A program made the position numbers and the translations under genes. This document shows positions 25,151-46,880 of a stretch of DNA of 64,000 bases, one piece after another (positions within the stretch are counted from its first letter, which is position 1; each line of letters opens with the position of its first letter). Source of the DNA: Liolophura sinensis (taxonomy: Eukaryota; Mollusca; Polyplacophora; Chitonida; Chitonidae); contig NC_088301.1 in the NCBI RefSeq assembly GCF_032854445.1, positions 42,651,116 through 42,715,115 of the forward strand. Reading direction: 5' to 3'. The notes under the pieces were generated by a model. That model had not been told where the DNA came from and ran no database searches. It saw only the letters and a program-made list of their open reading frames with translations.

Positions 25151-27170
25151 GAAAACTTATTGTGGTTTATCTTTCATCCAGTGGTTCTGTATGATGATTG
25201 TCTGTATATTGTTGGAAAATTGTCAGTGCCTTTCAGATACGCAAGGCACACAGGAAAGTGGTTCAGTCCCAATTTTTTCCAGTTTTCCTTGCTTCCAGTC
25301 AACAATTTGTAGGTGATCTTACCTGATTACTTACATTCCACCATCGTGCTGAGAGGTAAAGTTTGTCAGTTGCTTGCCTTAGATCTGTGAAATTACATCT
25401 GGGTCCTACATGGAAATGTGATATTTAATCTCTTGACCAGATCATTAGTGCCATTCAAGTGGAAGTGTCACAAGTTCATTGGTTGAGATTTTCATGCACT
25501 AAAGCAGACGTAAAAGATTCATTATTTCCAAAATCGTTGTTTATCTTCACTTGCTAACTGCAAACCCGAGTCTCCCATAACTTTGTTGTGCATACTATTT
25601 GGAAATAGTACTGGTTAGCCTTAGAGTGGTAAGTCTGCTACATGTATTTTGTGTGTTTATTGGATTGGTGTTTTACGCTGTACTCAAGATTATTACACCT
25701 TATGATTCTTAATTTTCATTAGTCCATACATGATCACATAATGTACAGCAATCACACGCTCAAGTAAAACGTAGTCTCGCTCACAAAGTATCTTGCATTC
25801 GCCCGGCAATAGCTGAAGATCCAATGTTAACATCCCATGATCACTTGCTTTATTGTACTGCAGTTACCTCCCTTTGTGTGCCTCTGACTTGGTCTTCAGT
25901 GAATGGCTAAATGAGTGTCTCTAGCCTTTTCTTGCTACCAGTAACAAGGCCCATAACCAGTGAGTGCATTGAATTGAAAAAGACTTCTCATCCACTACTT
26001 TAATGAAACAAATTACTGAAAATAAAGCTCCATCTTACTGAAAGAAGTAAATTCACCATCTAGATTTGCAGGTCAACACCTCAAAGCATTTTCACAGTAA
26101 CATACAGATGACACCTTGTTCCATCTTGGAATGTCTGTGTAATGGAAAATCCAGCAATAAACCTCCATGAGGTGTGGCCTTGCAGGAAGTCTGAGACCAA
26201 GACTGCTAGTCACACTCATCCTTACTTTTTCAGGTCTTACTTATATTGATACGTTTTCACTTCACCAACTTGTTCCACACTAACAAAAAGAACAGAGATC
26301 TATAATTTCGACTTGAAAAGTGCATTTTTAGAAGCAAATGTCTTAACCTATTACTTTTGTTTGTTCATTTCATTGTGCAACTCCATCTATAAACTAAGTG
26401 TTTTGTTTATACAATAGCTACTAGAATGTTCAGGGTAAATTACAGGTCTTTGTGAATTTCTTTAAGTATGAACACCATCTTCATGAAAGACAAATGGTCT
26501 TCGGGGATCATGGTGCGTCGTTCAGCCCTTACCGTCACCAAGTCCCCTTAAACAGTGAGAAGAACATATAATTCTGTGTCCAAAACCACTTTGCCACCGC
26601 CCGCTGCCAGTGCACGGATTATGCTGGTTATTGATCCTGTGAGGTTCCTCAGAGTGAACCGTTATACAAATTTTTATCAAAATCTGTCAATATGCAAAGG
26701 AGTTACGCCACAGAAACTAAGGCTTGAGAGACAGACAAACTGATGGACAGCCAGAGAGATTAACATTAATATCCCTTGCTTTTCGCAAAAACATGGGATT
26801 AAAAAAAACAATGGCCTATCAACCTGGGTAACAACTGATGAACAAAAACAGAATAACTTTTCATTCACACTCACAACATTTAATAAGAATCTGAAACTTT
26901 TTCATATATTCTGACAGCTACGCAGCACGACTACAGAATGCAATAACAAATCATTCACTTTCCCCAAAAAGGGAACATTGCAACTACTATAAAAACCTTT
27001 CATAAGTAACGAGACAAGGCGTGGATGTAACCAATAACATCCCAGATGGTTTTTACAATCATGGACTGAAGGCTATCAACTCGCTGTCCTCAAGAAAGGT
27101 TTATCCATAGTGGCCACGAAAACAGTATTGTCCTTGAGTCTATTACTGATGTGTCAGGATACCACAAGTG
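25151..27170. other. Intergenic region between convergent CELSR and PMPCB
   Basis: About 2 kb between two tail-to-tail genes. It contains a SINE-tail fragment near 25652-25705 (minus orientation; GGATTGGTGTTTTACGCTGT then ACTCAAGATTATT) and a repeat relic at 26655-26755. No exon was recognised. Confidence 0.6.
26655..26755 (+). repeat. Dispersed repeat relic ending in GACAGACA
   Basis: Contains TTTTTATCAAAATCTG, CAAAGGAGTTACG and GAGAGACAGACAAAC. The same order (a 'TCGAAATCGG' block, an 'AGGAG' block, then GACAGACAG) recurs at 57925-58030. Such blocks are common in invertebrate interspersed repeats. Confidence 0.45.
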
Positions 27171-27176
27171 TTTATT
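27171..27176 (-). terminator. Probable PMPCB polyadenylation signal
   Basis: AATAAA on the minus strand, 20 bases past the PMPCB stop codon. This implies a very short 3' untranslated region. Confidence 0.55.
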
Positions 27177-27195
27177 TGAAATCCTATGAAAAATA

Positions 27196-36319
<9,124 letters not shown>

Positions 36320-36324
<5 letters not shown>

Positions 36325-36406
36325 GTTCGCTGGAAAGGTGAAAAAGTGTGCTCGATTGCGCAGCCGCGGTTTTTTGATCGCGGAAAGCACTTTGTAAACT
36401 TCCGGT
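36320..36406. promoter_or_regulatory. Likely PMPCB promoter with YY1-like and ETS-like sites
   Basis: The minus-strand sequence AACATGGCGAC (rising into 36327) overlaps the PMPCB start codon and fits the YY1 consensus. ACTTCCGGT at 36398-36406 is an ETS/GABP-type site, and TTGCGCAG near 36357 resembles an NRF-1 half-site. These three motif types are typical of promoters of nuclear genes for mitochondrial proteins. The segment lies between divergent genes, so it may also serve NAPEPLD. Confidence 0.5.
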
Positions 36407-37357
36407 AAAGGAATCAGCGCCGCAGTGATTAAGCAGATTTGTTGGCATACATGTACCTAACGAATGTTTATTGAGTGTTACCATAATTTTAGCATGAAGG
36501 CTGCTATTTAAGAAAAAAACAAAAACAAGCAAACACAAGGTATGTTGTATTACAGTGAATGCATTTCTTAACATCTACTGACACTCTAAAAACTTTGATC
36601 TGACAGATGCTTGAACCCTGAAATTCAGGCTGAGTGTCATTGTCAATTTGAACATGTGACTTGTTGTTCTATAGTACGGTCTACTTAGTCAGTGCATGTG
36701 TGTAATTTCACTGTGCTTTTCATGTTGACAGTGACATAGCTTTCCCTACCAATAATTATCATCCTGTCAATTTCCGTATACACGGTATGTTTTCGCACTC
36801 ACTCTAGTGTTGTGTAAGCTGGTTTTCATCTTATTTCACTTGCCTGCATTGTGATACTTTAGTGAATCATACAGTGTTTTATTTTCACTAAAGTTTTTTT
36901 GATATTGACTTATCGTTGTTCCTATCAATTATGACATCGTGTGTCAAATTTTCAGTGTGATCAAACTATCTCATAATATAGTGACATTGTTTTCCTACGT
37001 ATTGTCATACCTGTACAACAATGTAAGTCTTTATTTAAAGAGACAGTGTTCTGGAGATTTTTGTGCAAAAACCTGTAGGCCTACTCCTTGCTAATCAAAT
37101 CAAATTTTCCGAATTTACTGGCTCAAATTATTGTCTTTCTTTAAATATTAGACTTGTAAATGTACTATTTATAGTGTTAAGACCATTGCAGTGTTTAAAA
37201 AGTTATAATATAGCTTTATAAATTTTAGAAACTTTAATTATTTCTGATTTTGAATAGTTAGGCTACATGTGCACAGAAGAGGCTGATATTTGTGAAAGGT
37301 AGTTATTTGGACTATTGTAAGATAAAAGCAGAAATTAGATTTCATTAGTGAGTGTGG

Positions 37358-37405
<48 letters not shown>

Positions 37406-38472
37406 TATCTGACCTCTTCAGAGAATAAGGGGCATTAACACCAGGTTACATTATTCCCTTCTGTGGAAAATCATGACAAAGTGTAGAAATTTTGGGGATT
37501 GTGGGTGCAGGGGGAGTGATTCGTGTGTTTTCAACTTCTCTACTTCATTTATTAGATGGGTTGGGGTTTCAGCCATCCTGTTTAATGCAATAAACATTCA
37601 CTGTTGACTAATGAAACATATTATTCTAATAGTGTTTTCTAACAAAATTAACATGGGAGATAGGGACAAAAGGAGAATAATTGGAAATAAGACATTATGA
37701 CTTTGAGGCCTGACTAGGTCTGTGGAAACAACTACATGTAACTGTATGTGAAACTGTATTTGATGACAAAACACACTAAATAACTACACCAAAATGTTTT
37801 AAAGAAATTATTGTCACTGGTCTCTCTCAGTAAGGCATCATTGTATGTATATATATATATTTTTATTGTTTAAAAATTAAAATTTGATTAATTTTTTCGT
37901 AACTTGTAATGTAGCCTATTTTTCAAGGTTTTGTAATTGGGATACATCCTTGATAATCATGCATACTATTTCTTATAGGGCACATACAAGATGACATACA
38001 CATACTTTTCTGCAGGCACAGGGAATGTTTCCCAACAGTTGGTTTAGGCCATTTATCTTACCTGCTTGTGTGTAAGTAAATTTGTGCTGAATTGTACATG
38101 TGATATTTAAATTTTAGTGGTGTAGACTCTCACAATTGAAAATGAATAGACTTGTTATTCTCAGTGTGTGGAAAACTTTACTGAAAGACAGTTTGTAAAC
38201 CCTTACAGTTGGCCCAGCAGGTCTAGCAAGATGTTTCTAATAATTGTGTCAAAGCATACATGTATATAGCCTTATTGAGAAATTCACATGGATATATACA
38301 TAAAAACTATAATTTGACTGTAATTTATGATCAGTACATTTTAAGGCCACTGAAATATGTTGGTAAACCTGCTTTTTGAAGAGCAAATTCAATAGTACAT
38401 TATATAAGAATGTCTTCTATCATAGATATTGTTCTCTAAATGATTTCAGTTTCATTTTAATTTTCTTCTCAG
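36407..38472 (+). other. Upstream region of NAPEPLD, 5' exon not located
   Basis: About 2 kb between PMPCB and the first supported NAPEPLD exon. A non-coding first exon is expected because exon 38473 begins after an AG acceptor (TTCTTCTCAG). The region contains a (TA)n run at 37362-37401 and a diverged dispersed repeat at about 37030-37240 that resembles 46180-46360. No coding exon was seen. Confidence 0.5.
37362..37401. repeat. (TA)n microsatellite
   Basis: About 20 uninterrupted TA dinucleotides in the NAPEPLD upstream region. Confidence 0.95.
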
Positions 38473-41400
38473 ACTTCTTCAAAACAGACCAACTGTGACT
38501 TCTGAACAGAAACAAAAAAGTTTGACTAAAGGTTCCCACCTGGAGAGTTGTATCCCCTTATTAACTATGGCAAAAGCTTCTGAATCAAAACCAGGCCTGA
38601 CTCACGCACCCTTTAAAAATGGTAGATTTGAAAACCCTTGGCCAAACTTTCAAACTCCATCAGTTACACACATCTTTTCTCTGATGAGAACGAAGGATCT
38701 CAGTAAAATACCACCCAAGAAGGTAAGCTTGAAGTTTTAATTTTAGGCGAAATCTGTACGTTGACACGAAGAGGCGGGCACATGAAGGCCTATTGAAATA
38801 TCAACTAAATTTCAATGTAAATGTGTTTGTGCTGTAGAAACACTCATACTTTCAGTACATTTGTTCCCATATTTTCTGTTCATGAAAATGTAAGTGTACC
38901 AATTAAATTACATTGTGTGAAAAGTGGGGTTTTTTTTTCAGGTAAAACGATTATGTATGAACTGAATATGTGTTTTGTATATATATTTCAGGATCTAGAT
39001 AAAGCATTGCCAATCATCACCCCAGACTTTAGAGAATTTGACACTTCGCCTTCATCAGGGGTGCGGGTGTGTTGGCTGGGTCATGCATCTGTACTAGTCC
39101 AGTTTGATAACATCACTGTACTGACAGATCCCATTTTTAGCCAATACTGCAGTCCTGTCCAGTTTGCAGGTCCAAAGAGGTACCGCGACCCACCGTGTAC
39201 AATTGAGGACCTGCCAGTGATCGATGCAGTTGTTATCAGTCATAATCACTATGACCATCTTGATGTCAACTCTGTCAAAGACCTCAATAAAAAATATGGA
39301 GAAGGTTTATACTGGGTGGTGCCTATGGGCCTAGCTACCTGGATGCGAGATTGTGGATGTAAGAATGTTGTTGAGCTTGAATGGTGGGATAAATGGAGCA
39401 TTCCGGGGCGAGAGGAGGTGAAGTTTGTGAGCACTCCCTCGAACCACTGGTGCAACCGTGGCCTATTTGACAGGAACAAGGTACCAGGAAAAATAAATCC
39501 ACAGAGATTTGATTCCAGTTAATTGTTCTTTTTTTATGTCCATCTTGCATGTAATATTTCAGGCAAAATAATTAAAACACACAAGGAATTGGCATTTTAA
39601 AATAGAATTTTAATAGAATTTTCTTGAATTTCACATACTCTTCAGAATTGATAATTAATTATTATCACATTCAGCATCTCCATTTTCCTGAGGTCACGAG
39701 AGACTAATGAATGAATTAAATGTAATAAGCTTTCCTCATATCCACAGTTAACATATCAAATGAATAGAATTATCACTCATATTTGCAAAGGATAAAAGTA
39801 GATACTGAGGCTGTTTTCTCAAAGCGATTTCTTACTTAGTCGCTATGAATTCATGTCCAGCTCATGTGGCTTTCTCCAGCTGTACATGTGAAGGACTGTC
39901 AGCAACCTGGTATTATTGGTTTCCTCCCACCATAATGCTAGCTGCCGTTGTATAAGTGAAATATTCTTGAATACGGCTTTAAACACCAAGCAAATAAGTA
40001 TCCATTAAATGATGTTTTAAGTGTAAAATATTTGAATAATGGCAAATTAAAGATGGTTATGGTTTTTTCTGGCCCACCCAATATATGCTAGGTGTACAAG
40101 GTTGAATGACTGGATTCAAGTGCCTCTGCACAGATGTGTGTGCATGTATGTTTTCATATTACCCTATGTCCCATAACTGAATTTACCATCCGTGCATACT
40201 GTACTGTCTGTCATTGATATGGTTAGACTCAAATCAGGCAGCACCTGCATCAGTCTGTTTTTATTGTTCAATCTTCTGTGTACATTTCGTTATGTACAAT
40301 ATGGTGAAATGCAGAAATTTTAAATTTTCACTTAACACCTGGACTGGACATGTTATTGTTGGTAATTTCAGCAGACACAATTCATGTTGACATCTTTGAC
40401 ATTGTATTTATATTATAAATAGTGAGTTTCTGATGTTTTCATTGAACACATTAGCAAGGCCAATATACAACAAAAGATTTAATAAACACATGTGACACTG
40501 TGCGTATGCTTAAAAAAAAGACAAAATATTTTCCAAATACATAGTGAGAATGATATTTTGATGGAATTCTCATTTCAGTATTTTTTTTTGTATGTAGAAA
40601 TTCGGTTCAGGGATTTCATTATAAGACTTGCATCAGTTATCTTGAGTGAGTTACCTACAGTTTAGCTGTCTACATCAAGACATTACATTGTATCTGAAGC
40701 TGTAGTTATTTTACTAAATTTCACAAACTTAGTATAGCAGAATAATTGGTTGGTGAAAAATTCCGTCAGAATACAAGTAGTTTACAGCATTGCACAGTCA
40801 TTATTTTATGTTGAGCATCAATGAATAGACCATGCTTCAAGTTAGGTATTATATTTTCCCTATGACCTAGTAAATTGTCTTTAAAGAACTGAGTATTTGA
40901 CGTGTTTACAGGTGTTGTGGTGCAGCTGGGCAGTGATCGGTCCGTCTCACAGGTTTTTCTTTGGAGGGGATACGGGCTACTGTACTGGCTTTAAGGAGAT
41001 TGGGAATGAGTATGGCCCATTTGATCTTTCGGCTATACCAATTGGAGCATACTACCCTCGGTAAGATCATGAGGTTCAAGAAAAGTTCTTTTTTTTAATT
41101 GCTCGTGGCAGTTCAATTGAAGAAGAAATGTGGTTAAAGTGGGGAAAAAATTAAGATTCCAAGTCTCCAGTTTTGATTTTTAGCCTTTGATAACATAAGA
41201 AAGCAAATGATAAGATTGTAATTATTTTGAACACAGAGCAGTCAGTATCAGTCAGTGATAATGCAGGATATCTCCTTGCGTGTGCTTACCAAATAAAAGA
41301 AATTCCTGATAAACATATACATGTAGTCTGCTTTACGACTTCATGATCTGTAATGAATATTTCTAGGTTCTACATATTTAAGAGCTATATAATATGAATG

Positions 41401-43090
41401 ACAAGTGTATCTGGTGCTCCAGATGCTTGGATATTAATACTGTATATCAAGATATTTTAAAGATCTACTTTCTTGATCAAGATCTGGCGTGAAAATAATG
41501 TACTACACTTTTCTGTGTTTTCCCAGCTGGTTCATGAAGTCTATTCATGTGAATCCAGAAGAGGCAGTGCAGATACACCAAGATATCCGCTCGAAAACTT
41601 CTGTTGGTATTCACTGGGGCACATTCAAAATGACATCTGAAGTGAGTTTTTATCTCATGAAAATTTTAATTGTTTGTGCACATGTATATCAGCTATTGTC
41701 TTAGTGGATAGTATGTTTGACACATCTGTACATGTAATTTATGCAATAGTTATACATGTCCTGTGCCAGTTTTTGCCATTAGAATAATTTTGTAGAAAAA
41801 TGATGAAATGACCAAAAAACTTGGTTGTCTGTAACTGGTATCTGTTTCAGTTCAGAACAATAGACTCTCTTTGAGGGGAAACTCCAGAAAACTCTTGAGT
41901 TCATAGAGATGAAATGTCCGTAGTTTCACTGGAGGTAAAAAAAAAAAAAAAATTCAAGTCTCAGACTTGATCTGTAAGTTGTCATTGTGAAGTTACATAT
42001 GTTTCACTTCAGTACAGCAAACCTTTTGTTGTATTGTTGAATTTGTACTGTAACTTGTCATATTGAAGTTCTTTACCAAGCCTGAATTCAGTCTTTTGGA
42101 CTGTTTATTAAAAAAAATGTCCAGAATGGTGCTGAAGTTCTAAACAGGACAAAAATGACCATTATTTTGTCCTGAGCCTTGAACTTGGTTGATAAGCTGT
42201 TTCAGCTACCAAGTTTCGATTCAGTCGGATGAAACCATTTCAAAAAAATATCCAGAAAACTGATTTGTGTCAGGATTTAACTTATATCCCATTCGCTAAA
42301 CTTAGTGGGCTGAAAATAAAGATATAGGTAAAGAGCATGTGTGGAAAGTTCATGTAGAAAGGTTTGGAGTACATGGAAAGCTGGTAGTAAGTCCTTAGGC
42401 ATGTTGGAGGAGAAAAATAACATTGCCCAAAGGTGGAGGTATATGCAAACAATGTGCTCTATTTTTACTTCTTTGAAAATTTAGTACACAAGGCTGTGAC
42501 ATCATAAAAATATAAAAGAACTCAATTGGCTTAAAATTGTGCCCATGAAATTTACTCATTTTACCTGAATCTGACATTTTTATAGGTATTCTGTGTTTGA
42601 GGTTTATTTGAAAGGTATAATGAAAAATGTAAGATTTAGCATCAAAAGTAATATTTTATTACCTTTATTTGCTTTAGAAAAGTGCATGATTTCAGACATA
42701 TTTTTAGGTTGTTAGATATTTTATCCAGCTGATCCTGCCTCTGAAGCTGTTTGGAAAACAGCAAATGCTGTTCAACAGTAAATGTTATGTTCAACTTACC
42801 TTTTTAAGGTGAATAATTTCAGAGATCACATGAGAATATCTAAGAAATCCATACCAAGGTTAAAAAGTTTTGTTGATCCCATAGTATAGACCCTACTGAT
42901 GTAGTCAAGACAATCCGAAATGACCTTACTTGCAATGTATGATGTACTTGTATTTCAGCACTACCTGGAACCGAAAGAGAAACTAAAAGAGGCAGCTACC
43001 GAACAGAATTTGCCCCCAGACAGTTTTATTACAGTGAATCATGGAGACATACATATCCTTGGAAGAGATACCTATACTGAAATGGATTGA
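38473..43090 (+). CDS. NAPEPLD: N-acyl-phosphatidylethanolamine-hydrolysing phospholipase D
   Basis: Membrane-associated zinc hydrolase of the metallo-beta-lactamase fold. It cleaves N-acyl-phosphatidylethanolamine to N-acylethanolamines (for example anandamide) and phosphatidic acid. Exons: 38473-38722, 38992-39480, 40912-41060, 41527-41641, 42959-43090; phases match. The proposed start is the ATG at 38567, giving 346 residues (human 393). The exon is open upstream of it to the acceptor, so a longer N-terminus encoded partly by an unseen exon is possible. Family landmarks: [34 protein letters not shown], the zinc motif HNHYDH (H136, H138, D140, H141), TPSNHWC (H204), GGDTGY (D235), [13 protein letters not shown] and IHWGTF (H294). 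All zinc ligands known from the human enzyme are present, so it should be active. Confidence 0.95.
39838..39985 (+). mobile_element. Truncated SINE in NAPEPLD intron
   Basis: Contains CATGTCCAGCTCATG, CACCATAATGCTAGC, GTATAAGTGAAATATTCTTG and AAACACCAAGCAAAT in the order seen in the complete SINE copies. The tRNA-like head is missing. Confidence 0.8.
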
Positions 43091-43965
43091 TTCGTTCTTA
43101 CATAACCATCAGAGCATTCACATATATAAGCAATATTTAATATAATAATTTTAGCTACATTTATACCAGAAACTTCACTTAAAAATACGTTAATATTGGT
43201 CCATATATAACTTGTGATAATATGTGTATATTCAAATATCCTGTGATCTGATGAAATTTTTATCTTTTAATACAATGTACATGTACAAGCACATCATGAT
43301 CTGAAATTAAGAATTTAATGCAGAAAAAACATTACCATCCCTCCTGTAGGTTTTTTAGTGACAATTTTATATTAACCCTACATATAGAGACCATTTTACT
43401 TAAACTACAGTTTTTGTTAGCATTTGAATCATTCTTGTTGAATCAGTTGCTGTATATATTTTTTTAGGGAGGATTAATGTGAAGAGAAGATAAAAGATAT
43501 AATAGCAGATTAGAACCGACAGTCAGAAATAATTTCATTTCGGTGATGTGTAAAAAAGGCTAAAGAACAAGTTTTGATGCAGCGTATTTTAATCTTTCAG
43601 CTTATGTGAAGTTTAAGCTAATCTTTACTGGACTAAAATATGAAAGAAAATACTTATCCTAAATCTTATCAAATTCGACCAGTAAATAGAAATTTAATAT
43701 GCCATAAATGCACAATGTTGGTTGTTAAACTTGTTGAACATTTAGGGTATGTGGACTACAGGGCTTTACAGTAATTTGTCTCACTATGAAATAATTTCCG
43801 AGACAAGATAAGTGGTGCACCATTCTGCCGAGAGGATGTCTTAAATTACCAGATTATTTGTGTGATCTCGATATTCCATATTGTAAATACCATTCAGACG
43901 AGGACCCTGTTGTACGTAGCGTACCAGTGCCAAGAACGAACCTTTTATAAGAATAAACAAATAAA
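43091..43965 (+). other. NAPEPLD 3' untranslated region
   Basis: AT-rich non-coding sequence after the TGA at 43088-43090, running to two AATAAA signals near 43952-43965. Confidence 0.6.
43952..43965 (+). terminator. Probable NAPEPLD polyadenylation signals
   Basis: Two AATAAA hexamers eight bases apart (43952 and 43960), about 860 bases after the stop codon. Other A/T-rich hexamers nearby could also serve. Confidence 0.5.
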
Positions 43966-45165
43966 CAGCTGTAAACGTATATTTATTGTTATTTACTTAA
44001 TTGAATGCAGGTACTAGACAAAACATAATGTTGTTGAATTTATGTTGGATTTATGAATTTCACAACTGCAGGTATAAAAACAGTGTTGAAATAAACGATC
44101 TCCCTTTTTATGTGATCCTTTGAAATTGCAAGTTTTACAGTGCTCAGAAGTTACTTTGAGTTTATTTATATATGAGAAGTGATGCACATGACTACTTATC
44201 ATGTACATGTTCCTTGTGCTCACGCTAAACGAGTGTTCACTTTTTCCATAAATGATGTGGAATTCAAGTTTTTTCTGTATGGATCCATAACAGTAAAAGA
44301 CACATGGAACATAAGACTGACGAAAGGCCCCAAGATCAAGGGAAATAAGACCCAGAATAGTATACGACATAAACACATGCCCTAGTATTGTTAGTGTCGG
44401 ACATTTTAGGTCCTTATTGAGGCATTTGTCTCTGTTATTTGCTCCCCGTTCTGTTGGCCCACACCCAAATATTCCCAGGTACCGACACTCTTTTTCTCAA
44501 TGCAGTACCAGAGGGTTGAGTCAATAGGGGAGCCAAACTGCTTTGGAATTGTTTACATCTGATATATTCTGTACAGATACCAGTTAGCATTATTCTAATT
44601 ACATGCAAAATATTAACTAACGTTTAGTTCTAATTAAACAGGGTAAAGGAAATGTATATATGCATAACTTTTATAGCTGTTATTACACTACAAGCGGTGG
44701 TTGTGTATCCCCATCTAATTCGATGTTGGATTGTACAAGGTAGCTGTACTAAGTGTTTTCACTAGAATCTGACATAGTGTTCACAGATCATTTATTATTT
44801 TTTAGATTGCCATGTGGTTATGAATTTTTTGGATCATAAAACCATGTTATGAACCATGTACAAACAAATATAATACCTGGAAAGTTGGCTCCAAAGGCGA
44901 GACATGTCTAATGTGAAAGGACTTACTACGCTCAGAAGTCTTGAGGATGAAAACTGAATCCTGCATCTGCAGCCTTTCGACTTACCAGCTGAGTTTAATT
45001 CTTACTTATTTTAGATATGTGCAATTGATTGTTGTTGTTTTACTTGGATCATTATGTCTTGTTTACGAAAGATAGACTGGGTATGGAGGTGTTTGTATAG
45101 GGTCTACCAGGTCTGAACGGTTACATGTATATGTGCATTTTGGTTCATTTTAGTCATATGATGAT

Positions 45166-45290
45166 TTATTTATTATTTGATTGTTGCTTAACGCCATGGC
45201 GGAATTGTTAACTGATACGATGACGGTCTATAAATTCCCCGTCCAAGGCCGGGTTTGAACGTGCACCGTGTGCACATATGATTAACACGC
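45166..45290 (-). mobile_element. SINE-like fragment with tRNA-type B box
   Basis: On the minus strand a head containing GTTCAAACCC (B-box-like; plus-strand 45250-45259) is followed by GCCATGGCGTTAAGCAACAA. It ends in an AATCAAATAATAAATAAAT tail. The tail resembles the main SINE but the body differs, so this may be a different subfamily. Confidence 0.55.
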
Positions 45291-46389
45291 AAGTGCACAG
45301 CTCCCTGTCTACAGGAAGTGTTTCGAAGCAGAAATTGTACTGCAGTACAACATAGAATAGCATTGTTGTCTGGACGTAGGGTAGGCCATAAACAGCTATT
45401 GAGTATTGTCACAATTAAACTAAACAGTTTTATTCTCATTTAATGAATCAGGGTTCTATACAGAATAAGGCCTTTCGACTTAGTAAATTGTTTTACCATG
45501 GTGACGACAGACGTACACGTATAGATTATTTTTTCACTTAGCACAGAGCTCGGTTGGCTGTATCCCAGCTTAGCTTCCGCCGCAAATTGTTCAATATTTG
45601 TTTAATTTCACCGTAATTTTTTGTCATTTGATTTTTAAATAAAAAGTTATGCCGAAAAATTTATCGTTTTGTCTTTCTCTCTATGAATTTAATCGTCGTT
45701 ATACAGATATATATTTCAACTGTCTACAATGATGAACGCATATAACCTGTCAACAGTTTTCGATGATGCTGAAAAGACGCAAGGAATAGTTTAGGCCTGT
45801 AATTACAACCTGTATCCAAATCGTATTTCATACTAAAAATTGTACCCCACTTGCGCTTTTGATTGTCATGGCGATTTCATTTACGGCGTCGCAGCCGCCC
45901 TTAGCGGGAGTAGACACGAATATGAAGCATAGAGCCAGATATTTTGTGACACTCCTTCCATATTTAATCACAAGGCAATTACACCACTCATTTCAAAATT
46001 TAAGAAACTAATGCATTTGATGGAATAACCAGGACAGACTTTTTGATAATCTTTAGTTAGTTTTTAGACTAAGGATATAATACACGCTATACAAGGCAAA
46101 GACACCCGCCACAAGGACCCTTAGGTATACTACCGTTACAGGAAGTATGGATATAATGAATAAGGCTGTACAGTAGATTTTGTGTAAAAAATCCATAGTT
46201 ACCATCGATTCAGATTTTCTGTATTTACCAAGGAGAGTTCAAATTATTTCCTTTCAGTAAATATCAGACTCGTGTCTGTACCATTTATAGTGTTAAAGTT
46301 TCTAAAGTTTGTAAAAGGTTTTAACGAGACCTGTTTATAAAGTTGAGAAAATTCATTTCCAGGAACCAACCAAGCAATCCTCAGTAACT

Positions 46390-46880
46390 GTTGGGAATCA
46401 TCGCAACCTTATTATGTTTAAATAATAATCAAACCTTATATTAACTGTCAAACCATATATTTGGCAATCACCCAGTCTGTCTGGGAGGAATCACAGATAC
46501 GTTTCAATAAACATCAAAGTCTTTTTATTTGTGAGAAACTTGATTACATGTACATAGGTGAGGAATCACCTGTGGAGACCCCTTCCCCCAACCTTAATAC
46601 TTGCATATGGAAAATTACCAGAAGACGTTACAGTACTTGTGGGGAATCCCCCAAACCTTATTGCCCGTGGAGAATTTGTTCAACTTTATTACGTTTTGAA
46701 AATAATCACAAAACCTTATTACCTTGGATTAATCACCCAAAATTTATTACCTGTAAAAAATGACCTGAACCTTCGCTCCTCTGCCCTTTTGAAATCGCCC
46801 ATAGTTTGTTAACTGCTGTAATCGCCAAACGGTATTTTTATTTTGTCGAGAATCATGCAACGCTTATTAACCGTGATGAA
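46390..46880 (+). repeat. Degenerate tandem array, unit about 28-31 bp
   Basis: A motif close to AATCACCCAAACCTTATTAC, followed by a G/T-rich spacer (CTTGGATT, CTGTAAAA, CCGTGGAG), recurs roughly every 30 bases. Examples are near 46400, 46430, 46647, 46709 and 46733. Copies are diverged. Confidence 0.65.
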
